NCBI RefSeq assembly: GCF_003148825.1
Contig: NZ_QGGZ01000003.1
Span: forward strand, 372,001 to 436,000
DNA length: 64,000 nt
Origin: Streptomyces sp. CG 926
GTDB lineage: Bacteria > Actinomycetota > Actinomycetes > Streptomycetales > Streptomycetaceae
Direction of reading: 5' to 3'
Shown: piece by piece, positions 17,361 to 25,100 of the stretch
Position numbering within the stretch: position 1 is the stretch's first letter
How the letters are laid out: the number at the start of each line of letters is the position of its first letter
Position numbers and translations under genes: made by a program
Notes under the pieces: generated by a model
Database searches by the model: none
What the model saw: only the letters and a program-made list of their open reading frames with translations
What the model was told of the DNA's origin: nothing

Positions 17361-18356
17361 GTGACGCAGACCACAGGCACGGGAGGCTCGGGGGGCGCGG
17401 CAGGCGATCCGCCCTACCTGCGCATCGTCGCGGCGATCCGGCGGCGCATCGCGGACGGGGAGCTCGCGCCCGGGGACCGGGTGCCCTCCACCCGGCAGAT
17501 CGCCACGCAATGGGGCGTCGCGCTCGCCACCGCCACCAAGGCCCTGACCACCCTGCGACTGGAGGGCCTGGTCGAGGCGCGCCCCCGGATCGGCACGGTC
17601 GTCGCCGGGAGCACCCCCGCCGCACCGGCCCGCCGACGCCCCTCGCCCGCCCCGGACACCGAGCCGGAGCTGACCCTCGACCGGATCGTCCGCGCCGCCG
17701 TCGAGATCGCCGACGCGGAAGGACTCGCGGCGCTCTCCATGCGCGGCGTCGCGGCCCGCCTCGGCGTCGCGCCGATGTCGACCTACCGGTACGTCACCGG
17801 CAAGGAGGACCTGGTCCTCCTCATGGCCGACGCCGCCTTCGGCGAGGAGTCCCCCGCGGCCGACGCCGCCGACGCCACAGCCACCGCCGCCGCCCCCGAG
17901 GACTGGCGGGCGCGCGTCGAGGTGGGCGCCCGGACCCTGTGGCGGCTCTACCGCAAGCACCCGTGGCTGGCCCGGGTCGGCTCCCTCACCCGCCCCCTGC
18001 TGCTGCCCAACCTGCTGGTCCACGGCGAGTGGATGCTGGGCGCCCTCGACGGCCACGGTCTCGACCCGACCACGCTCTTCGACATCCACGTCCTGCTCTA
18101 CAGCCATGTGCACGGCCTGGCGGTGCACCTGGAGTTGGAGGCCGACGCCGAAGCCGCCACGGGCCGGTCGCAGGACCAGTGGATGGACAGCCGCGCCCCC
18201 GTCCTCCAGGGCCTGGTGGACTCCGGCCGCTTCCCGACCTTCGCCAAGGTGGTCGGATCCTTCGAGGACGGCTACGACCTGCGGCTCGACGCGCTGTTCG
18301 AGCTCGGTCTGCGGGCCCTCCTCGACGGCCTGACCCCTGTCGTCGAGGGCCGATGA
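17361..18356 (+). CDS. transcriptional regulator with GntR winged helix fused to a TetR domain
   Basis: 331 residues from GTG 17361. Residues 18-82 are a GntR-type winged helix (IRRRIADGELAPGDRVPSTR, then TKALTTLRLEGLV). An Ala/Pro linker follows, and residues 103-155 form a TetR helix-turn-helix (AARLGVAPMSTYRYVTGKED). The rest is a TetR_C-like ligand domain. Two DNA-binding units in one chain suggest recognition of composite or paired sites, and two matching palindromes sit directly upstream. It is divergent from the flavin monooxygenase, which it probably represses until a substrate binds. Confidence 0.88.
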   Translation: MTQTTGTGGSGGAAGDPPYLRIVAAIRRRIADGELAPGDRVPSTRQIATQWGVALATATKALTTLRLEGLVEARPRIGTVVAGSTPAAPARRRPSPAPDTEPELTLDRIVRAAVEIADAEGLAALSMRGVAARLGVAPMSTYRYVTGKEDLVLLMADAAFGEESPAADAADATATAAAPEDWRARVEVGARTLWRLYRKHPWLARVGSLTRPLLLPNLLVHGEWMLGALDGHGLDPTTLFDIHVLLYSHVHGLAVHLELEADAEAATGRSQDQWMDSRAPVLQGLVDSGRFPTFAKVVGSFEDGYDLRLDALFELGLRALLDGLTPVVEGR

Positions 18357-18399
18357 CGCTCCCGCGGCCCGGCCCGGGGCCCGTATAGGCTCGGGCCGT

Positions 18400-19605
18400 A
18401 TGGGGACGTGGATCGCGCCGAGCGCCATCGAGAGAGAGCTGTACGCGGCCAAGACCGCCGGCGACTGGGCCGCGTACTTCGACGTACTGGCCCGGACCCC
18501 GCTGTACGTGGCGCAGTCCCGCAAGCGGTCCGACGCGCATCCCGACTCGGTGTTCTTCCACGCCACCCCGGACCGGACGCTCGTCGTCCACACCGCCGGC
18601 ATGCTGCCCGCCCCCACCCCCGAGACGGTCTACGAGTCCCGCAGCCTGCGCTGGTTCGCCGAGGTCTGGGCCGCCGACGACCCCGCCTTCCTCGCCGTGA
18701 ACCCGCGCTCCCCCGTCGAGGCCTACCTCACCACCGCCCCCGCCGACCTGGCCCGCTGGCGGGCCCACGCGGAGGCCGCCCCGCACTACGGCCTGCCCGA
18801 GGGCAAGGTCCACGCCCTGTTCACCGGCGGCCCGCTGCACGGGCCCGTCGCCCACGGTCTGGCCGTCGGCGGCCATCTCGCCGTGACGAACGGCGAGTTC
18901 TGGAACTCCCTCGCCTACCACGGCAGCGGCTACCAGTACGAGCGCCGGCGCGTCGCGAAGAGCTGGAGCATCACCGACCGACCCGACTGGCTCGCCACCC
19001 TGGACACCCTGCTGGACCGCGGGATGGTCAGCCCCGTCTGGGAGTACGCGCTCCGCGTCCGGCGCGCCCTCGCCTCCGACTTCGCCGGACCGGTGGACAT
19101 CGAGCACTGGCGGCACGCCGCCGAGGCGAGCCTGCGCCGCAACGCCGAACGCGCCGCCGAACCGCAGCTCACCCCCGACGGGGTCACGGTCGCCCGGCCG
19201 CGCCCGGCCGCCGAGGTCGAGGGGGAGATAGCCGGCGTCAAACGCCTCATCGGCCGGATCACCCGCTACGAGCAGCGCTTCCGGGCCGACGGGCTGCTCC
19301 CCGAGGACGGCTGGGTCCGCTCGGTGGAGGGCTGGGACATCGGCAGGGCCTCCCAGATGGCCCGCTGGGGCGTCGGTTGCCGCTACGGGACCCTCGCCGA
19401 GGCGGAGAAGGCCGTCCTGCGCGCCGGGGAGGCCGCACGCGAGACCTACCGCTCGTGGGCGGAGTTCTCCGCCGGGTACGTCCTCGGCCGGTGCCTGCAC
19501 TTCGACGAGGAGGAGTTCGGCACCTGGTACACGACCGCCCTCGCCGCCCACCTCGCCCTGACGACCGACCCGGCCAGCCCCTGGCTCAACATCCCCTGGA
19601 ACTAG
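18400..19605 (+). CDS. DUF1266 protein with SseB-like N-terminal part
   Basis: 401 residues. The C-terminal 200 residues contain GWDIGRASQMARWGVGCRYG and WAEFSAGYVLGRCLHFDEEE, the DUF1266 signature. Residues 15-185 show the alternating strand/helix pattern and the KVHALFTGGPLHGPVAHGLAVG segment of SseB-N-like domains. DUF1266 proteins are often near polymorphic-toxin loci; here the RHS cassette is about 3 kb away on the other strand. Function unknown. Confidence 0.75.
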   Translation: MGTWIAPSAIERELYAAKTAGDWAAYFDVLARTPLYVAQSRKRSDAHPDSVFFHATPDRTLVVHTAGMLPAPTPETVYESRSLRWFAEVWAADDPAFLAVNPRSPVEAYLTTAPADLARWRAHAEAAPHYGLPEGKVHALFTGGPLHGPVAHGLAVGGHLAVTNGEFWNSLAYHGSGYQYERRRVAKSWSITDRPDWLATLDTLLDRGMVSPVWEYALRVRRALASDFAGPVDIEHWRHAAEASLRRNAERAAEPQLTPDGVTVARPRPAAEVEGEIAGVKRLIGRITRYEQRFRADGLLPEDGWVRSVEGWDIGRASQMARWGVGCRYGTLAEAEKAVLRAGEAARETYRSWAEFSAGYVLGRCLHFDEEEFGTWYTTALAAHLALTTDPASPWLNIPWN

Positions 19606-19699
19606 GCCGTCTGTCGCTACGGCGCCCGACCTCGGGTAGTCGGTGGCCCCGCCCGCAAAGGAGCGGCGGGCCCGCGGACCCCCGACTAGCCTCGCCGCC

Positions 19700-20110
19700 A
19701 TGACTGTTGAGCTGAACGAGACCGTGCGAGGGCTGCTCGACGCGCCGCACCCCGCCGTCCTGTCGACCATCAACCCCGACGGAAGTCCGCAGAGTTCGGT
19801 GATCTGGGTGACCCGCGACGGCGGCGATCTGCTCGTCTCCACCGAGCAGGGCCGCCGCAAGGAGCGCAACATCGTCCGGGACGGGCGGGTCGGCCTGACC
19901 GTCTTCGATCCGGCCAACCCCTTCCGCTACGTGGAGATCCGCGGCACGGCCACCGTGACCGAGGACATCGGCCGTGCGGTGGCCGTGCGCATCGCCGAGG
20001 AGTACATGGGCCCGGGCGCCGGCAAGGAGTACGCGGACGCCCCGGCGGAAGCCGTCCGGGTGGTCGTCCGCATCACCCCGACCAAGGTCCTCGGCAACGC
20101 GGCCAGGTAG
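19700..20110 (+). CDS. PPOX-class F420/FMN-dependent oxidoreductase
   Basis: 136 residues. LSTINPDGSPQSSVIWVTRDGGDLLVSTEQGRRKERN and FRYVEIRGTATVTED are the split-barrel signatures of the small Rv1155/Rv2074-like group, which binds F420 or FMN. The natural substrate is not evident. Monocistronic, convergent with the gene at 20126. Confidence 0.9.
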   Translation: MTVELNETVRGLLDAPHPAVLSTINPDGSPQSSVIWVTRDGGDLLVSTEQGRRKERNIVRDGRVGLTVFDPANPFRYVEIRGTATVTEDIGRAVAVRIAEEYMGPGAGKEYADAPAEAVRVVVRITPTKVLGNAAR

Positions 20111-20125
20111 GGCCCCGGTCACCTC

Positions 20126-20890
20126 TCAGGGGAGTTCGGGCCGGACCGCGGCCCAGGCGTCGACCGCCCGCGCCGAAGGGTCGGCGTCCGCGAGGTGGGG
20201 TCTGACGAGCACCAGCCACGGGATCAGGCTCTTGATCCGACGCAGATGCCGGATCCGGTGGTACGGAAGGTCCCGCCAGACCCGGCCCTGCGCCGCGGCC
20301 TGGTCCGGGCCCAGGTCCATCAGCGCCAGCAGCTCCCGGCACAGGGCGGCCGGGTCGCCGCCCCGGGCCGGTCCGAACTGCTCGATCAAGTAGACCTGTA
20401 CGGAGGCACGTTCGGGCGCCCGCAACAGATCGGGCCCGCCTTCGGCCCGCGCGCAGCGGTGGGTGGCGGCCAGCGCGATCCGGCCCCAGCGCAGCCGGAT
20501 CCCGTCCGGCAGCCGCTCGTCGCGCATCCGCACCCCGGCCAGGACGCGCAGGGTGCGCGGGTGCGGTTCGTCGCGCAGCGGTGGGTCGGTGGCCAGCCAG
20601 GCCTCCAGCTCCTCCAGCGCGTGTCCGTCGGGCGGCACCGAGGTCAGCACCTGCCCCCGGGTGAGCAGCGCGACCACGGCTCCCGCGAGGTGGACCTTCG
20701 CGATGTGCCCGGCGTCGAAGGAGCCGACGGCCCGGCCGCGGCGCTCGATGCGGCGCAGGGTGATCCTGGACTCCCCGGCGGCGTAGACCTGCCCGGCCCG
20801 TGCCACCCCGCCCACGCACCGGCCCACGCACACGCCGCCCGTGACGTCGGCCTCCTCGACGGAGTACACCTGCAATTCGGCGATGGACAC
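20126..20890 (-). CDS. hypothetical protein with translation-factor domain II-like N-terminus
   Basis: 254 residues from GTG 20890. The first 75 residues read like the beta-barrel domain II of translational GTPases (VYSVEEADVTGGVCVGRCVGG, then QVYAAGESRITLRRIERRG, then DAGHIAKVHLAG), but no GTPase domain is present. The rest is helical with no recognised motif. I do not recognise the family; the barrel assignment is inference. No operon partner is obvious. Confidence 0.6.
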   Translation of the reverse strand: MSIAELQVYSVEEADVTGGVCVGRCVGGVARAGQVYAAGESRITLRRIERRGRAVGSFDAGHIAKVHLAGAVVALLTRGQVLTSVPPDGHALEELEAWLATDPPLRDEPHPRTLRVLAGVRMRDERLPDGIRLRWGRIALAATHRCARAEGGPDLLRAPERASVQVYLIEQFGPARGGDPAALCRELLALMDLGPDQAAAQGRVWRDLPYHRIRHLRRIKSLIPWLVLVRPHLADADPSARAVDAWAAVRPELP

Positions 20891-20975
20891 CCGCGCCCCC
20901 TTCCCCGGGCGGAGATTACCTCCCGGGGCGGGCGAGGGGGCGACCTCGCACCGGACGCGGCCGGACGCCCGTCAG

Positions 20976-20997
20976 GACGCCCGTCAGATCGGGCGTC
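20976..20997 (-). terminator. possible terminator of the RHS cassette
   Basis: 7-bp hairpin (20976-20982 with 20991-20997) downstream of the DUF4291 stop, next to a direct repeat of GGACGCCCGTCA. Weak evidence. Confidence 0.35.
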
Positions 20998-21034
20998 AGG
21001 TCGTGCGCCGGGTCATGCGCCTCGTCGTGGCGCG

Positions 21035-21625
21035 TCAGGCGATCCGCTCGACGAGGGCCGGGGGAAGCGGGTACACGCGCTCCTCGGGCAGCAGGGCCGC
21101 GGCCGCGTCGAGGTTCCCGCCCGTCACCGCGGCGTGGATCTCGTGCGCCGTGGCCGTGACGTCCCGGATGCCGCTGATCCAGTTCTCCACGTACCGCTCG
21201 ACCGCGGGTCCCGAGAGGCCGATCTGGATCGCGCGGTGCGACAGCGGATTCAGGTGCAGATCCCGCTCGGGATCCCATTGGACGCGCACCGGGCTGGAAC
21301 GAACGGCGGCGCGCCACTCCTCGACCGTCGAGAAGTGCGTCCTGTCGAAGTGGCTGAGGCAGGCGAGGGAAAGCGCCTCTTCGAATCCCTCCCGCGTGAT
21401 GTCGATCGCCAGGACGCGCTCCTGATCGCTCTTCGTGGCCCATCCGCAGCGGTACATCATCCACAGGAACGACGGCTTGATCCACGTCATCCTGCCGCGC
21501 TTGAACGGATCCACGAAGGTGCCGGCCTCCAGGGCCGGTTCGGCGATGCGTGCCGGGTACGCCTGATAGACGGTGATGGTCCCGTCGTCGAACCGCGCCC
21601 GGACCTCGTGCGAAGCGCCGCTCAT
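21035..21625 (-). CDS. DUF4291 family protein
   Basis: 196 residues. TVYQAYPARIAEPALEAGTF followed by RMTWIKPSFLWMMYRCGWATK is the DUF4291 signature. The N-terminal TVYQAY and overall strand order recall ADP-ribosyltransferase-like folds, but I hold that only as a possibility. ATG 21625 overlaps the stop of the upstream candidate immunity gene (ATGA), so it is translated together with the toxin cassette. It may be an unrelated passenger, an accessory modifying enzyme or a second immunity factor. Confidence 0.8.
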   Translation of the reverse strand: MSGASHEVRARFDDGTITVYQAYPARIAEPALEAGTFVDPFKRGRMTWIKPSFLWMMYRCGWATKSDQERVLAIDITREGFEEALSLACLSHFDRTHFSTVEEWRAAVRSSPVRVQWDPERDLHLNPLSHRAIQIGLSGPAVERYVENWISGIRDVTATAHEIHAAVTGGNLDAAAALLPEERVYPLPPALVERIA

Positions 21626-22179
21626 ACGGCCGGCTCGCCGGCCCAGACCGGCGACTTGGCGATGACCGGGTCGGCCACCGTGCGCGCCCCACAGGCGTGC
21701 AGGAGCCAGCGCAGGTCCTCCCAGGCGAAGAAGGGCTCGCCCCAGGTGTCCGCCCACAGCCGCAGCCGGTCGGTCCCGCCGTCCGGCCGCGTCAGGTCCC
21801 ACCAGGCCCAGCCCCGGACCTCCAGGTCCGGATCGAAGCGCGAGAGCCAGTTCTGCAGGTCCCAGGGCTCGCCGCCGGTGCGCTCGCGGTAGCGGTCCCG
21901 CCCCTCGGCCGCGAAGGCCTGCGGGGAGGCGCCGCCCCGGCAGACGGCGGGGAACCACGCGGGAATGCCGTCGACCGGCAGCTCGTCGTCGTCGAAGGAC
22001 TCCGAAGCGGCGATCCCCAGAACGGCGTCCATGACGGCGCGCAGCCTGCCGGCGTACTGCTCCGGGTCCCCGTCCACCGTCACTTCGAAGAAGGCCAGGA
22101 CCGGGGGCGCGGAATCGGCGTCCGGCCGGGCGGACACCCGGGCCCTCTCCTTTTCGAGGTCTTCGATTTCGTGCAGCAT
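21622..22179 (-). CDS. candidate immunity protein for the RHS toxin
   Basis: 185 residues, small, acidic, soluble and without a signal peptide. It starts 13 bases after the stop of the RHS gene on the same strand, the standard position of an immunity gene. The C-terminal part LRLWADTWGEPFFAWEDLRWLLHACGA is aromatic-rich, as is often seen in immunity families that plug a toxin active site. I do not recognise a named family. The 5' end, like the toxin tip, is less GC-rich than the surroundings. Confidence 0.65.
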   Translation of the reverse strand: MLHEIEDLEKERARVSARPDADSAPPVLAFFEVTVDGDPEQYAGRLRAVMDAVLGIAASESFDDDELPVDGIPAWFPAVCRGGASPQAFAAEGRDRYRERTGGEPWDLQNWLSRFDPDLEVRGWAWWDLTRPDGGTDRLRLWADTWGEPFFAWEDLRWLLHACGARTVADPVIAKSPVWAGEPAV

Positions 22180-22192
22180 TCCGTAATCCTCA

Positions 22193-25100
22193 CTAATGAT
22201 CTTGTACGATCCTACCAGAGCCGGGAATGATGGCTTTTCGCATTTTCTCGATCACCTCACCCGGCAGTCCGTACAGGTCCGTCCCCCTGGTGGGGTCGGA
22301 GATTTCCGGATAGACCTGCTTCACCTGTTTCCATTCCTGTTTGGTGAAACCGAGCCCGTCCGGTTGTTCCTGCGGAACCGCGTGCGTGCGGATGTCGTCC
22401 ACGAAACTCTTCGGTACGTCGAAAGCGACGATCTGGCCGCTGTCCCCCCGGAACTCCACGGTGTGCCGCAGGTCGCCGCTCATGTTCACGTACAGGTGGT
22501 TGTTCCCGTCGATCGTGACGTTGCCGTTCGCGTCGATGTGCACCCGTTGGCTGAGCGGATGCTCGGTCTGCTTGCGGTAGACGGTGACCGTGCACTCGTC
22601 CGGCGCCAGGCCGAGGTGGTCCGACCAGGTGTGGGGGTTGGAGACGTACGCCGCCGGGTTGGGCGCCGGGGCGAGCCCCAACGGGTCCTGGCTGAGGTAC
22701 CGCGCCGTCTCCGGGTCGTAGGTGCGGAAGACGTTGTGGTGCAGACCCGATTCGGGGTCGAAGTACTGCCCCGGGAAGCGCAGCGGCGTGTACGTCGACG
22801 CGCCACGGTTCCAGGTCGTCGCTCCCCACAGGGTGGACCGGGTGCGCCAGGCGATGTCGCCCCGCTCGTCGACGAGTTCGGTGGGCGTGCCCACCAGGTC
22901 CGTGACGATCGAGAAGAAACGGCTGTCGATCTCCTCGCCGGACGCCCCGAGGATGCGTTCCGTCTGCGTCAGCGGGTGCAGCCCGCGGTGCTCCCAGGTC
23001 AGGACCACCGGGTGGGGAAGACCGGGCGACCGCGTGACCTGCTCGCAGAGGGTCGCGCCCTCCCAGGTGAAGAGCACCTCCTCCACGACCTCACCGGCCG
23101 CCGACAGCCGCTGCTTGGCGGCTCGCCGGCCCAGCGGGTCGTACAGGTAGCGCCACACCGTGCCGTCCGGGGTCGTGACCCCCACCAGCCGGTCCTCCGC
23201 GTCCCAGGCGTAGTGCCAGGTGTCCGGCTTGCGGGACGGACGGGTCTTGCGGCGCAGTACGACACGCCCCTGCGCGTCGTACTCGTAGCGGACACCTCCC
23301 GCGCCCGTGAGGCGGTTGCCGGTGTAGCTGCGCGGCCCGGTCGCCGCGTCGGCGTCCGGATGGGTGGCGGGCCAGGACGCGGACGTCTGGTTGCCGGCCT
23401 CGTCATAGGCGTAGCGCTCGGACCAGGCCCCCGCCTCCACCGCGGTCACCCGGGCGGCGGCGTCCAGGGTGAAGGAGCGGGGCCCGCCCAGCGCGTCGTC
23501 CACCGCGGTCAGGTGGCCGTCGGGCCGGTAGGTGTAGCCCCGGCGCTGGAGGGTGCGGCCGTCGTGGCCGGTCAGGTGCTGCTCGGTGAGGCGGCCGACC
23601 TCGTCGAAGCCGTGCCGGAGCGTGACGCCCCCGCCGATCCGGCGGGCCGTCTCACGGCCCGTCGCGTCGTGTTCGAAGGCCAGGGTCCGGCCGGAGGTCG
23701 TCAGACCCGCGCGACGGCCGGCGGCGTCGTAGGACCACTCGCCGACCGCACCGGTCGGCGTGGTGCGCCGCGTCGTCCGTCCCAGCTCGTCGTACGCGAA
23801 GCCGAGCGTCCGGCCGTCGACCGTCTCGGAGTGCAGCAGGCCCTCGCGGTTGCGGATCCGGCTCAGGGTCACGTCCGGGCCGACCGCCCGCGCCAGCTGG
23901 TCCGCGTAGTCGTACTCGTACGTGGTCACCGCGCCGGCGGCGTCCTTGCGGACGGTCAGGCCGAGCTCGTTGTACTGGTACCGGACCGTCTGCCCGAGCG
24001 CGTTGGTCCGCTCGGTGAGCCGGCCCGCGTCGTCGTACGCGTAGCTCAGGGTCCGGCCGTCGAAGTCCGTCTCGGCGGCCAGCCGACCCGCCGGGTCGTA
24101 GTCGTACGTCCAGGTCAGCCCATGCGGGCCGGTGACCTCCGTGAGCCGCAGTTCCAGGTCGTGCGCGAAGGAGTAGCGGGCCCCGTCGGGACCGGTCCGC
24201 GCGACCAGGGAGTCGAAGTCGCCGTACTCGTAGACCGACCGGCCGCCGGCCGCGTCGATGTGGCTGAGGCAGTTCCCCTCGCCGTCGTACACCCACGACT
24301 GCTCGCTGCCGTCGGGTTCCACCCGGCGCAGCAGCCGGCCCTCCACGCTCCACGTCAGCCGGGTGACTTGGCCGAGCGGGTCGGTAACGGTGGCCGCGCG
24401 GCCGAAGGCGTCGTACGTGTGCCGGGTGACCGCGCCCAGCGGATCGGCCGATTCGACGACGAGGCCCGCCGCGTTGCAGCGGAACGAGCTGGTTTCGCCC
24501 AGCGCGTTCGTCACCGAGGCGAGGTGGCCCCGTTCGTCGTACGTGAACCGGGACGTCGCACCGGAGGCGTCCCGCACGGAGACGGGGTTGCCGCGCTCGT
24601 CGTAGGTGCGGCGCACGGAGGTGCCGTCCGGCCGGGTGACGCGTTCGGGCAGGCCGAGGCCGTTGTACTCGATGCCGGTGCGGCGCCCGTCGGTGCGTTC
24701 GACGGAGGTGACGAGCCCGTTGTCGTCGTAGGTGATCCGGGTCGTCAGACCCAGCGGATCGGTGCGCGTCAGCAGCCGGTTGAAGGAGTCCCGGACGAAG
24801 CGGGTGGTGGCGCCGTTCGCGTCGGTCTCGGCGACGACCCGGGCCTTCTCGTCGACGACGTAGCGGCGCTGGTGCCCGAGCGCGCCGGTGACCGTGGTGA
24901 CGCCGTCCTCGTACGTGAAGCGCGAGTTCACGTGTCCGTTCGTGCCGGACTGGGCGACGCAGCGGTCCCGTTCGTCGTACGCGTAGTCGAAGTGGCGGCC
25001 GTTGCTGTCGGTCCACGAGACGATCCGGGCGCGGTCGTCGTACCCGAACCGCAGGGGTAGACCCGAGGAGTTGACGACCTCGGTCAGATTCCCCTCGGTG

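Noticed and set aside
22196..25060. 954-residue plus-strand frame opposite the RHS gene
   Set aside because: Antisense to the repetitive RHS codons, which keeps the other strand open; no motif seen.
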